Shown here in pieces: positions 18,030-30,564 of a stretch of 56,543 bases of DNA. The position numbers were made by a program, and so were the translations under genes. The DNA is from Zygnema cylindricum (Eukaryota > Streptophyta > Zygnematophyceae > Zygnematales > Zygnemataceae). The stretch spans positions 112,758 to 169,300 of the forward strand of contig JBBHKE010000986.1 of NCBI GenBank assembly GCA_037447655.1. Direction: 5' to 3'. The first letter of the stretch is position 1, and each line of letters begins with the position of its first letter. The notes beneath the pieces are model-generated. The model saw nothing but the letters and a program-made list of their open reading frames with translations, had not been told where the DNA came from and did not search any database.

Positions 18030-21000
18030 TCCCCTTAATTCTTAGTCAACTTTTAATTGAAGTCCACAATTTTCTTTGCAGAATTTTAACTTAGGAGAAG
18101 GCACCGGTTTTGTCATCATGTTTGCAATCATCTCTTTATCACTTTTATGAACCAGTTTAATTATTTTATCCTCAACCTTCTCTTTGACAAAGCTTAGTCT
18201 TATATCCATATGTTTAGCTTTGAAATGGTGTTTTGGATTAGCTGGGATAGAGATAGCAACTTGATTATCACAAAAGACATTTTGAGTCCTTGATTTCATG
18301 AACCCAAGTTCTTCAACTAGAGAATTTACTCAAATTAATTCTTTAGTGGCTGCACAGAAAGCCATGTACTCAGCCTCCATAGTTGACTGAGCAACTACTT
18401 TCTGTTGTTTGCTACTCGAACAACATGCACCAGATCCAATTTGCAACATATATCCAGTTGTACATCGTCTCAAAGGCACATCCCCATAACTGGCATCACT
18501 CCAAGTGGTGATGTTCGTGTGCTCCCCTCCCAAATGCAACCATAATTCCCTTGTTCGCACCAAATATCTCATCACTCTTTTTGTTGCTTCCCTGTCTCTT
18601 TTCTTAGGTTCATTTATACTTCTACTGAGAACACCTACAGCTGCAGCTATGTCTAGACGTGTACAATTCATAAAGTAAATTAAACTGCCTACAATTTTTC
18701 TATAAGGAATTCCTTCCATTAACCTCTTTTCTTCCTCATCCATCTCATCATTAAAAATCAATTTCCCTCCCTCTTCACTCCCTTCCGATACTTTCTTTAG
18801 ATCCATGGGAGTGGTACACCCATTTGCTTTCTCCATCTGAAAATTTTCTAGCATATTACCGATAGCTTCTTTGTGAGTGAGTCTTATAATTCTATTCCCT
18901 CTATCCCTCTTCATTTGAATCCCCAAAATGTATTTTGATTCGCTAAGATCTTTCATGTCAAACCGACTTCTTAGATCCTTTTGAGTTTATTAATCCTATC
19001 TAAGGACTTGCTTAAGACTAACAAATCATCAACATAATAGCAATAAATATCACTCAATTTTCATCCTCAAATATATATATGGAGTGATCTGAACTTATTC
19101 TAATGTATCCCAAACCTGTCACAAATTCGTCCAATTTTATGTTCCATTGCCGCGGGGCTTGCTTAAGGCCATAAAGTGATTTTATCAGTTTGCACACCTT
19201 GCTTTCTTCTCCACTTTCCATGAGTCCTTCTAGTTGCCTCATGTAGATTTTTTCTTCCAACTCTCCGTGTAAGAAGGGGATCTTAATATCTATCTGGTGT
19301 ATTTCCATATCCTCTCCTGCGGCTAAACTTAAGAGGATTTTGATAGAAGGGAATCTGACTACAGGTGCAAAGGTTTTTTTATAGTCTATTCCTTCTTTCT
19401 GAGTATAACCTTTAGCAACAACCCCAGCCTTATATCTTTCAATGGTATTATCTGGGTTTAGTTTAAGCTTAAAAACCCACTTACATCCAATCGGTCTTCT
19501 GTTTAGTGGACAATCTACCAACTCCCATGTATTGGCTTCCATAATAGAGGCCATTTCTTCATTGATCCATCGGCTGCTTTTTGGGGTATTTATAGCCTCT
19601 AAGTATGTCTAAGCTTCATCTAGGTGAGACATCTTTGTGAGCTGGTTATTTACTTGTCTTTCTTGAAGCCGTTTACTACTTCTTTTTCTTCTTCAAAATT
19701 TGTCGCCGGGATGGAAGGCATTGTCGGGTTTCGTTTAGGAAGATTTTCAACTTCCCAACTTCCAATTCCGGTGTTTGATCAAGTTCCTCGTCAGTTTCCA
19801 CTTTGTATTGTGGCGTTTCTTTGGATGTTATCTTTTCGTCCTTCTCCTTTGGTATATCTGCAAATTTTTCCTTCTCTTTGTCTTCATTTTCTTCATTTCC
19901 AAAGTCAAAGTCAAAAAACTGACCCGGTTTAAATCTGATTTTGACTTCTTTGTTCTTTTTGATTGGATCAATAGACTTTACTTCATTCATCACCACTATG
20001 TGTTTTACCAAAATGATATCTTTATTTTTCAAGTTATACACTCGATATCCTTTTGTGCTATCATTATATCCTACAAGATATCCTGGTTTCCCTCTTCCCT
20101 CTAACTTCCATTGAGTCTTATCAGAATCCAAAATGTTGACTTGACTTTCAAACACTCTCAAACTAGACAAATCTGGTTTTCTTCCCGTCCACCTTTCTTA
20201 TGGAGTTTCCTCCTTATTTGCCGAAGTTAGCACTCTATTTTTGATGAAGTTAGCATAGTTCACAGACTCAGCCCAAAATATAATCGTATTTTTTTATCAG
20301 TTGGCATACTTCTGGACATATCTCATAAAATTCTATTCACTCTTTTTGCTACTCCATTTTGTTTCGTATTATAAGGAACAATTTTCTCAAGATGGATTCC
20401 TTATTCTTTGAGAAATTCTTCAAATTCCTTTGAGGTGTATTCTTTCCCATTATCACTTTTTATCTCTTTTGTTGAGGTTTCATGTAATTTTTTACTCCAT
20501 AATTTGTATTTTTTGAAACATCTTAGTACCTCTGACTTATGTCTAAGAAAATATACCTTAGTGTATCTAGACTAATCATCAGTAATGGTTAGCATCCATC
20601 TTTTCCCCCCCTTGAGAAGCATACCTAACTGGTCTCAAACATCAGTGTGAACATGATCAAATACTTTCTCTCTTCTAAATGTGGATACCTTTGGAAATGG
20701 GAGTCTATGAATCTTCCTTTGGGCACATCCACTACAATCATTTGAGGTGTGATCATCTCCAAAGTGAATTCCATCCACTATTCCTTTTTTCTTCATTTTC
20801 TTTACTCTACCTAGATTCACATGCTTTAACCTCTTGTGCCAAAGCATCATATCACTTCCACACGAGTAGACAACACCTTTTTCATTGCAAAGTACAATTC
20901 TAAAAATTCCATGACTACCCTTTTTAGCTATGAAATAAACCTTATTATCGAAGCTAGCTGTGAAGATTCTTTTCTTAGTTTCTGTTTCAAATCTTTTTCA

Positions 21001-22436
21001 TCCAGAACAGCTGTAGAGAGTAGATTCTTGCTAAGCTGTGGAATGTAAAGAACATCTGAGAGTGTTACAATTAAAGCCTTTCCATCAACTAGAACTTTTA
21101 AATCAACCGATCCAACAAGACTTGTGATTTCTACTCTACCATCTCCATACTCTATCTCAACTCTTGGAATATTTCTTAATTTAGTTAACCACCTCTTATC
21201 CTTGCACATATGCATTGAGGCCCCTGAGTTTATGATCCACCTATCCTCACGTGGATCCCTCTTACCTCCGAAAGCACACTTTTGTCTACCTAGAATGTCT
21301 GCATGCTTCTCTGTGGTTTTTGGTTTAAGAGGAAGCTCCTCAAGCTCCTCTTCCAGTTTGGTTACGTCATCTTCTTCCTCGTTGTGAACTTGAGTGAGAA
21401 AAGCCTTTTTCTTTCCTCCATCCTTTGAGGAACCTTGTCCATCTTTCAGTCGAAGATTTGCAAGCTTTACACAATATGCCATATAATGTCCCGGTTTCTT
21501 GCAAAAGTGAAATAATCCACCTCGAGGAGCTCCTCTCCCCTGTTGATCAAATCTGCCACCTCTTTGTCAATTTCCTCCAAAGTTTCGATAGGGATCCTTT
21601 CCCTTTTCCTCATCACGCTTTCACCAATCAGATCTTGTAGCCAATGCTTGAACACTCGGACATCCTCTCCTAAGTTCTATGGTACTCTCTTTCACTAGAA
21701 TCATCCCCACTCTATCTTCCCAATTTCAATTCCTATCACCTGGATCCTGCAACGGATTAATGATATTCTCATACTCTTCAGGTAGTTTGATTATCAGTGT
21801 ATTTACTCTTTGTCTCTCAGACCATGAGTTGCCTGCGCTATCTAGTTCTCCAAATAAATGCTTCTAAGTCATTGCAATAATCATTCATACTTCCTCCCTT
21901 GTAACTATAAGCAGAAATCTTATTTTCTGCCAGTTGTTGCTGCTGCAATGACCCACTCTTATATTTGTTTACAAGAGATACCGAAATCTGAGAGGAAGAT
22001 CTAACATGAATAAGGGGAATGGCAATACCCTTCACTACACTTGTGAGAATTAAGAGCTTAGCCACCTTATCCTTATAGTTCAATTTTCATATTCTGACCG
22101 TTCAGTCTGACTCCGTGTCACCATTGCTGGTGGTGCTACTACTGTTATCGTCCTTGATAGTGGAGTCCCTCAAGAAGCAACTTCTCCCTTTTCTCCTTCC
22201 ATGATTATTTCCTCCCTTTCTTGGTCATCGTTCGTGATGGTGGCTGATGTTTTAACACCTGTTGTGACAGAGGTGCCCAAAAAACGTGTTCCTCCTAACC
22301 TTGGTGGAGGTGGGCATTAAATTTGCCTAGACACTATGCTTCATAGGTGCTTCTCAAAAATTTCTCCCTCCATCATCATTTCCGAATAAAGAAAGTCAAA
22401 TGCATTAAATATGGGCACCTTAGAGGGTGGGCCCAT
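18030..22436 (-). pseudogene. Cop-A1 gag-pol remnant
   Basis: In element order: gag begins with ATG at 22436-22434 inside the primer site (MGPPSKVPIFN). Then come UBN2-type gag fragments (21838-22083), a CCHC knuckle whose first Cys is Phe (about 21475-21515), protease with NSGASMHMC in place of DSGA (about 21200-21240), integrase with H-H-C-C zinc region (20635-20850), RT (18560-19560) and RNase H (18042-18560, ending FCDNQVAISIPAN and later residues). At least eight frame breaks or stops occur. The YVDD box near 19030 is in a broken frame. It is inactive. Confidence 0.88.
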
Positions 22437-22440
22437 AACC
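22426..22440 (-). other. Cop-A1 half-tRNA primer binding site containing the gag start codon
   Basis: In element sense the site reads GGTTATGGGCCCACC, directly after the 5' LTR. It is complementary to the anticodon arm of initiator Met-tRNA rather than its 3' end, as in Drosophila copia. The ATG in the site is the start of the gag frame. Confidence 0.82.
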
Positions 22441-23339
22441 TGAAATTATGTGGTCTCTATTAACCCATAGAATGAGCAGCCTATGTAAAGCCTCTAGGAT
22501 AATATTTGACCCTTTCACTTTCCCACTGAATAAGTGCCGCTCAGGCACACAAATATTTTGATCAACCTCACCCCTATAATGACAAGACTCTCATGAGTCA
22601 AACGCAAAAAGAATCAGTGAATTTGCTCCCCTGAACAGTAAGTTATGGTTGGCCAAACAAGGCCTATAAATACAAAAGGTCACCTGGAGAGAGGCGCCTC
22701 AAACACGCTAAGTCCCTTAACTCCTACTGAAAACTACTTACTACTCTACTTTCGGCCAATCAAAAGAGTGTATAGTACAAGAAGGTACAGTGGCCGATTG
22801 TACTTCTTGTACGGCCATTGTACAACATGGCCTTCTGGTTGACACTTGTCAACATGGGAGTCATCGGTCCTCCTCCCATCCTTTACGGGGTCCAATGACG
22901 TGGCGCCACGTGGAACATTGCGCTGCTATGTTCAAAAGCCGCCAATATATACATTCGGGTTTGGCGAGGGCGACGACGTCCATCCGATCATGTATTTTAC
23001 ACGGCTAGATTCGCATCCGCGAGCGCTGTATGATTATAGATATCGTTTCGTCAATTTTAGTCTTTTTAATGAAAGTGATGTTTTGCGTAACACTTTAATT
23101 AATTACCGAACCAAATGCGTGTATCGTTTCGTTAACGCCTAAATCGTTAAGGCGTATGTCTACATAGTACTTTGTAGACTAAGGTTCAAATCTTGTTTAC
23201 TGCATCATTTTGGTAATATATCAATCTCTCTCCCTGTTTGCCTGTTTCTTTCTGACTATGGCGGCAGCCATGGTGACTCTCTCTCTCTCTTTACTCTAGA
23301 GTCTAAATTAAGAAGTGAATAATATTTTTTTTTCCAACA
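22441..23339 (-). repeat. Cop-A1 5' LTR
   Basis: A 899-bp LTR, TGTTGG at 23339 to TTTCA at 22441 in element sense. It contains the GTAC cluster (about 22775-22820) and an antisense tRNA-like module at 23134-23221. It abuts GATGC of Cop-F1 at 23340. Confidence 0.88.
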
Positions 23340-23922
23340 GATGCCATCGTCACGGCCAATTACATTTGTAAAAACAGACTTACTTTGGTTTCCAGTGATA
23401 AAACACGATTCCAATTACTTTATGAGCGCGAACCGGCTTTCCATCATCTCCGAATTTGGGGATATCGTGCTACTGTTTATGTGGATCAAGTGAAAAGGAA
23501 AGGAAAATTTGCGGCGAGAAGTTGGCTCAGAATTTTCGTGTGCTATAGTACGAAAGGAAATATTTATCGTGTATTCGATCCAGTTCATCGTATTGTGAAA
23601 GAATTTCGAAATGTTAATTTTCATGAAGACTTAGAATCGGTTATTGAGAAATCGGCGGAATTGAAGAAGAATCTTGATTTCTATGAGGTAGACGATGTTA
23701 CAAATTTCCCGGAAATTGAGGACTTGGATTCAGATAAGAAGCTTGAATCTATTGATAACATCAAGAAGGGAAAATTAAATGTTGATTCACGTTCGTAAAA
23801 ATTGGACATTGACATTGATTTTTGGAGTAATGTGAGCCGTAATTCCAAAATGTGGACGGAAAGTCAAAAATCTTCGAGCTCAAAATCGAGTTTACCGAAT
23901 GTGGACGAGGAGGAGAAAATTG
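23340..23922 (+). pseudogene. Cop-F1 integrase C-terminal part and linker
   Basis: Reads DAIVTANYICKNR onward, then the retroviral-like integrase C-terminal region common to copia (LRIWGYRATVYVDQVKRKG, then ...RSWLRIFVCYSTKG) and an acidic linker. The frame is open from 23385 to 23798. It starts exactly at the GATGC target duplication. The matching left half ends at 45288 with the same five bases, so this is the other side of the same Cop-A insertion site. Confidence 0.85.
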
Positions 23923-24319
23923 TATAACAACCAATAGAAACACTTTATAGTACAAGAAGGTACATTAGGCGATGTACTTATTGTACGGCCATTGTACGAC
24001 ATGGCTTTCAAAGTGACGCCTGTCAAAACGGGAGCCATGGTTCCTCCTCCCATCTTCTCCGATATCCAATAGTATGGTGCCACGTGGCGTCGCGTGACGC
24101 TATCCCCAAAGGCTGCCGAAAGTTTATTGCGGGTGGCGGCTGCAATTGTGGTCGTCCGATCATTTGTATTTTTATGCGGCTTCGATTCGCTTCCATGCAT
24201 GAATTGATTAATGCGTGTTTTCGTTAGTCTGCTGCAAATAAGCTTGTTTAACAAATAGATAAATATGCGTGAAAGGTAATACGTATATCGTTTCGTTAGT
24301 GCCTTAATGGATAAGGCTA
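23923..24319 (-). repeat. Cop-D LTR fragment
   Basis: About 395 bp closely matching 28460-28857 of the complete Cop-D LTR. It lacks the terminal U5 end and the U3 start. Its inner end (ATAAGGCTAA, 24310-24319) is fused straight to reverse transcriptase sequence, so RNase H, the polypurine tract and part of the LTR have been deleted. Confidence 0.85.
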
Positions 24320-27300
24320 ACGTTGCTGAGGACTCCTACGGCTGCAGCTATATCCGACTGGGTACAATTCATAAAATAAATTAAACTGCCTACAATCTGC
24401 CTATAAGGGATATTTTCTATAAATCTTCTTTCTATATCATCTATCTCATCATTTATGATCAATATTCCACCCTCTTCATTCCCCTGACTCACTTTCTACA
24501 AATCCATGGGAGTAGTACATCCGTTTGCTTTCTCCATTTGAAATTTTTCTAGCAAATTACCAATTGCTTCTTTCTGAGTGAGTCTTATAATCCTATTCCC
24601 TCTATCTCTCTCCATTTGAATTTCCAAAATGTACTTTGCTTCGCCGAGATCTTTCATGTCAAAGCGGCTTCTAAGATCCCGTTTTAGTTTGTTAATTTTA
24701 TCTAATGACTTGTTTAAGACCAACAAATCATCCACATAAATAGAAATAAATATCACTCCATCCTCATCCTCAAATAAATATATGGAGTGATCTGAACTAA
24801 TTCTGATATACCCCAAACCGGTCAGAAATTCGTCGAGCTTTATATTCCACTGTCGCGGGGCTTGCTTAAGCCCATAGAGTGATTTTATCAGTTTGCAAAC
24901 TTTGTTTTCTTCCCCACCTTCCAGGACTCCTTCCGGTTGCCTCATTTAAATTTCTTCTTCCAACTCTCCGTGCAAAAAGGTCGTTTTAATATCCATCTGG
25001 TGTATTTCCATATCCTCTGCTGCGGCTATACTTAAAAGGATTCTAACAGAAGGTAATCTGACAACAGGTGCAAAGGTTTCTTCGTAGTCTATCCCCTCTT
25101 TCTGAGTATATCTTTTTGCAACTAACCTAGCTTTGTACCTCTCAATGGTATTATCTGGGTTTAATTTAAGTTTAAAAACCCACTTACATCCGATCGGTTT
25201 TCGGTCCGTTGGACAATCTACCAACTCCCATGTATTGGCTTCCATGATAGAGGCCATTTCTTCCTTTATAGCTGTGATCCACCGGCTACTTTCTGGAGTG
25301 TTTATGGCCTCTAAGTATGTCTAAGGTTCATCTGGGTGAAACACCTTTGTGAGTTGGTTATTTACTTGTCTTTCTTGAAGTCGTTTACTACTTCTTCTTC
25401 CCCCTTCAAAATCAGACGCCGGTATGGAAGGCATTCTTGGGTTTCGTTTAGGGAGATTTTCAGCTCCCATATCTTCCAATTCCGGTGTCTCATCAAGTTC
25501 CTCTTCGGTTTCCACTTCGTATTGTGGCGTTGCCTCGGATGTTGTCCTTTCCTCCTTCTCCTTTGGTAAATCTGCAGATTTTTCTTTTCTCCCTCTTCCT
25601 TCTCTTCATTTTCAAAGTCAAAGTCAGAAAACTGATCCGTTTCAAATCTGATTTTGACTTCCTTATTATATTTGAATGGATCAATGGACTTCTCTTCATT
25701 CATCACCACTATGTGTTTTACCAAAATTATATCTTTCTTTTTCAAGTCATTCACTCGGTATCCTTTTGTGCTCTCATCATATCCTACAAGATATCCTGGC
25801 TTCCCTCTCCCCTCTAACTTCCATTTAGTCTTATCGGAATCCAAACTGTAGACTTGACTTTCGAACACTCTCAAACTAGACAAATCATGCTTTCTTCTTG
25901 TCCACCTCTCATACGGAGTTTCCTCCTTTTTTGCTGAAGTTAGAACTCTATTTTTGATGAAATTAGCATAGTTCATAGACTCCGCCCAAAACTCCAACCC
26001 TATCCTCTTACCAAATAACATACTTCTGGACATATCTCCTAAAGTTCTATTCACTCTTTCTGCAACTCCATTTTGTTCCGGATTATAGGGAACAGTTTTC
26101 TCATGATGAATTCCTTTTTCTTTAAGATATTCTTCAAATTCCCTTGAGGTGTATTTTTTCCCATTATCACTTCTTATCTCTTTTATTGAGGTTTCGTGTA
26201 GTTTTTCACTCTATACTTTATACTCTTTGAAACATCTCAATACCTCTAACTTATGTCTGAGAAAGTATACCTTCGTGTATCTAGACCAATCATCTATGAT
26301 AGTTAACATCCACCTCTTCCCCCCATGTGAAGCATATCTAGCAGGTCCCCAAACATCAGTGTGAATTGGATCCAATAATTTCTCTCTCCTATATGTGGTT
26401 GCCTTTGGAAATGGAAGTCTATAAATCTTCCCTTGGGCACATCCACTGCAATCATCAAAGGTCTCATCATCCTCAAAAGTAATACCCTCCACTATTCCAT
26501 TTTTCTTCATTTTCTTTAATCTATCTAGATGCACATGCCCCAACCTTTTGTGCCAAAGCCTCATCTCACTTGCACACGAGTAGAGAACACTCTTTTCATT
26601 GCAAAGCACAATTTTGAACATCCCCTAACTGCCCTTCTGAGCTATGAAATAAACCTCATTCTCAAAGCTTGCTGTGAAGATTCCTTTCCTAGTTCCTGTT
26701 TCAAACTCCTTTTCATCTTGGACAGCTGTTGAGACCAAGTTTCTTACTAAGTTGTGGAATTTAAAGAACTTCTGAGAGTGTTACAATTGAGGCCTTTCCA
26801 TTAACTAGAACCTTCAAGTCAACAGTTCCAACAAGACTTGTGGTTTCTACTCTACCATTTTCGTACTCTATCTCAACTGTTGGGATCTTTCTGAGTTTAG
26901 TGAACCACCTTTTATCTTTGCACATATGCATTGAGGCCCCTAATTCTATCATCCACACATCTTCAGGTGGATCCCTCTTACCTCCGAAAGCATACTTTTG
27001 TCTCAGTGGAATGTCAGCATGCTTTTCAGTGTTTTTCGGATTAAGAAGAAGCTCCTCAAGCTCCTGTTCCTGTTCGGTTTCTTCGTTCTCTTGCTTATCA
27101 TGAACTTGAGTTAGGAAAGCCTTTTTCTTTCCTTCATTTCTTGAGTTCCCTTGTCCATCTTTTAGTCGAAGACCTGCAAGTTTGCCACAATCTACCATAT
27201 AGTGTCCCGGTTTCTTGCAGAAGTGACATTATCCTCCTCGAGAAGTTCCTCTCCCTTGTCTATCAAATCTGCCACCTCCTTGTCCTCTTCCTCCAAAGTT

Positions 27301-28154
27301 TCGATAAGGATCTTTCTCTCTCTCCTCATCACGCTTCCGCCAATCAGCTCCTGCAGACAATGCTTGAACACTTGGACTCCCTCTCCTAAGCTCTATGGTG
27401 CTTTCTTTCACTAAAATCATTCCCACAGTGTCATCCCAATTCCAATTGCTATCTCCTATGTCGGTTAATCGGTTAATGATATTCTAAACTCTTCAGGTAG
27501 TTTCATCATTAATGTGTTCACTCTTTGTCTCTCAGACCATGAGTTACCTGCACTCTCTAGCTCTCCAAATAATGCTCCTAAATCATTGCAATAATTATTC
27601 ACGCTTCCTCCCTTATAAGTATAAGTTCCAATCTTCTTTTGTGCCAACTGTTGCTGGTGCAATGATCCGCTCTTATATTTGTTAACTAATGATATCCAAA
27701 TCTGAGATGAAGATTTGACGTGCATATGGGAAATGGAAACGCCCTTTGCTACACTTTTAAGAATTAATAGCTTAGCAACCTTGTCTTTAAAGTTCCACTT
27801 TTCTCATTTTGATCTTTCGATCTAAACCCTTGTCGCCATTGCTAGTGGTGGCGCTACCAGTATCGCCTTCGGCAATGGTGTCACTTGAGTTGCAACTCCT
27901 CCAATTTCTCCTTCCATGACAATCTTCCCGCCTTCCTCGTCTTCCTCCTTAGTGATGGTGGCAGCTGTTCTACCTACTGTAGAGGCGGAGGTGCCAAAAA
28001 AACGCGTTCCTCAAAACCCAGGTGGAGGTGGGTATCGAACTTGTCCGAACACTATGCCCCATATGTGTTTCTCAAATAGTTCTCCCTCCATCATTATTTC
28101 CCAAGAAAGAAAGTTTGATCCATCAAATATGGGCACCCTAGAGGGTGGGCCCAT
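24320..28154 (-). pseudogene. Cop-D gag-pol remnant lacking RNase H
   Basis: Order from 28154 leftward: gag with ATG inside the primer site (MGPPSRVPIFDGSNF), UBN2-type gag (27465-27725), CCHC knuckle CHFCKKPGHYMVDC (about 27195-27240), protease with the DSGA box changed to ELGA (about 26940), integrase zinc region H-H-C-C (26390-26560), integrase Asp box and D-D part (26290-26350), linker, RT with intact YVDD (about 24735). The sequence stops just after GVLS of the RT/RH connection. Several stops and frameshifts are present. It is inactive. Confidence 0.88.
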
Positions 28155-28158
28155 AACC
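28144..28158 (-). other. Cop-D half-tRNA primer site with embedded gag ATG
   Basis: The same 15-nt GGTTATGGGCCCACC is found immediately inside the 5' LTR, and gag starts at its ATG (28154-28152). Confidence 0.82.
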
Positions 28159-29053
28159 TGCAATTTTGTGGTCTCCATTGACCCAGAGAATGAGCAGCCT
28201 ATGTAAAGCCTCTAGGATAATATTTGCCTCTTCTAATTTCCCGCTGAATAAGTGCCGCCCACGCACACAAATATTCTGACCACTCTCACCCTTGTGAGAA
28301 CAAGACTCCTCTGAGTAAAATGCAAAAAGAATCACTAAATGCTCCCCTGAGCAGTAAGTTATGGTTGGTCAAAGATGACCTTTATAGTTACAAGCTCTCT
28401 TAGAGAGAGGTACCTAAATTTCACTAAGTCCTGGTCTACCTACTTACGACTGCCTACTACTAAACCCTAGTCCAAAAGAAACACTATATAATAGAAGAAG
28501 GTACATTAGGTGATGTACTTATTGTACGCCATTGTACGACATGGCTTTCAAAGTGACACTTGTCAAAACGGGAGCCATGGTTCCTCCTCCCATCTTCTCC
28601 GGTATCCAATAGTATGGTGCCACGTGGCGTCGCGTGACGCTATCCCCAAAGGCCGCCGAAAGTTTATTGCGGGTGGCGTTGCAATTGTGGCCGTCCGATC
28701 ATTTGTATTTATGCGGCTTCGATTCGCTTCCATGCATGAATTGATTAATGCGTGTTTTCGTTAGTCTGGTGCAAATTAGCCCGTTTAACAAATAGATAAA
28801 TATGCGTGAAAGGTAATACGTATATTGTTTCGTTAGTGCCTTAATGGATAAGGCTAAGGTCTAAGTAGGATTTTGTAGATTAGGTTCAAATCCGGCTAGA
28901 GGCAGTATTTTGCTACAAATAGTAAAATACCTTCTATTTCATTCTCCCTCCTAAATGACGGGGCAGCCATGGCGTGCCTTTGGTTCTCTCTTTCTTTCTC
29001 TTTACATTCTAACTAAACTATAGAAGTGAACTATTAATTACCTCTTTTCAACA
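28159..29053 (-). repeat. Cop-D 5' LTR
   Basis: A 895-bp LTR, TGTTG at 29053 to TTGCA at 28159 in element sense. It is related to the Cop-A LTR. It carries an antisense module: A-box-like TGCCTTAATGG at 28836, B box GGTTCAAATCC at 28883-28893, TTTT at 28908-28911. The A-box segment TTAATGGATAAGGC resembles the D arm of plant tRNA-Arg. Confidence 0.87.
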
Positions 29054-30509
29054 GAGTATAAGTCAAATGTGGAAAATTGGACATTTGAGGGAGTAAAATA
29101 ACCAAAAAGAAAAAAAGGCTATTGACGCAAAATGGGTTTTCAAAACTAAAACTGGTGCATTCGGTTAAGTAGTAAAATATAAGGCTAGACTTGTATGCAA
29201 AGGATTTTAGCAAAGAGAAGGGGTAGATTACCCGGAGACATATGCTCCCGTTGTGAAATTCGACTCTCTAAGGATGATTATGGCGATTGCTGCTACAAAG
29301 AAGAAACACGTTCATTAAATGGACGTGGAGACCGCGTTTTTGAACGGAGAGTTAGAAGAAAAGGTTTACATGAAGATACGTGAAGGCATGACATCACGGG
29401 AAGGAATGGTATGGCGTCTTCGCAAATTGCTTTTCGGGTTGAAGCAAGAGCCTCGCACTTGGTATCTACGCCTACACAAAGTTCTTTTAGACTTTGGTTT
29501 CACAAGTACGATTTCGGATTTTGTAGTGTACGTGACAGGACAAGGAAAAGATCAAATTATATTTTCGGTTTACGTCGATGATTTCTTGATGATGTCGCAT
29601 AGTTTGGAACATATACGCAAATTGATTGCGTACTTACAACAACATTTCAAAGTCACAGATCTTGGCGAAGTAAAATATATTTTGGGAATTGAAGTGATTC
29701 GTAATGAGAACGAGGATATAAAATTAAGTCAAACACAATATTGTAAAGTGGTATTAACTTGATTTTCTATGCTTAACGCAAAACCAATTTCGACGCCTAT
29801 GGATGCAAAAAGTCAATTGCGAAAGTTTGAGGAAGAAGCGACGGTAGATGTACCGTACCACGAAGCGATTGGAGGTTTAATGTACCTAATTGTAGGTACG
29901 CGGCCAGATATTTCGGCGGCCGTTTCAATTGTAAGTTGATATTGTCAAGGCGTAAGAAATCGCATTTGGAAGTCGTCAAACGTATATTTCGATACTTGGC
30001 AGGAACTACGGATATCGGTCTTGTATCAAATCTAAAAGTGGTCGTTGGAATGCGTCGGATATTGCGACGCCGATTGTGGCGGAGATTTCGATTCGGGAAA
30101 ATCAACGTCCGGATACGCATTCATGTTTGGTGGAGCGGCGATTTCGTGGAGTTCACGTTTGCAACCAACCGTGGCACTAAGTTCAACTGAGGCCTAGTAT
30201 ATGGCGGCGTGCCACGCAAGCAAAGCATCTATATGGATAAAAGAAATGTTTAGCGAACTTGGATTTTCGATTGGATGCTTACATATTTTTACGGATAGTA
30301 TGAGTTTGATTGCACTTGTGAAAAATCCCGTTTTTCACAAACGCACTAAACATATATGGATTCAATGGCATTTTGTACGAGATTTGGTTGCGCCTAAAGA
30401 AGTGGAATTTTTGTATTTATCGACACTTGAGGAAGCTGCCGATATGCTTACTAAAGTGACGACGTTTGATATGCTTTTAAAAGGAAGACCTAAACTAGGG
30501 TTGTTGTGA
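29054..30509 (+). pseudogene. Cop-F1 reverse transcriptase and RNase H
   Basis: Plus-strand copia RT: AIDAKWVFKTKTGAFG, the DVETAFLNGELEEKVYM block, LLFGLKQEPRTWY, and FSVYVDDFLMM with an intact YVDD near 29575. Then comes RNase H with SWSSRLQPTVALSSTEA and the HKRTKHI...EAADMLTKV end, with TGA at 30507-30509. The longest open piece is 29319-29762. Several stops and frame changes lie at 29175-29330 and 29762-30200. It continues Cop-F1 after the Cop-D insertion; some RT N-terminal sequence is lost. Confidence 0.87.
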
Positions 30510-30514
30510 CGTAG

Positions 30515-30564
30515 ACGATTCTTCAATGAAGAGGGGGAATGTTATGATTCATTGAAAGAATCGT
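30515..30564 (+). other. Cop-F1 polypurine tract in a predicted hairpin loop
   Basis: ACGATTCTTCAATGAA (30515-30530) pairs with TTCATTGAAAGAATCGT (30548-30564) as a 16-bp stem with one bulged A. The 17-nt loop holds GAGGGGGA and the LTR start TGTTATGA (30540). The polypurine tract and LTR edge are thus presented in a loop. Confidence 0.7.

Larger units (their letters stand above)
17113..23339 (-). mobile_element. Cop-A1: degraded Ty1/copia element
   Basis: A minus-strand element of 6.2 kb with LTRs at 17113-18028 and 22441-23339, a polypurine tract ending at 18029 (complement of CTCCCCTT), a primer site at 22426-22440 and copia order gag-PR-IN-RT-RH. The coding region is broken. The flanks do not match: AACTA on the left, GATGC on the right. 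The right flank is part of Cop-F1. Confidence 0.9.
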
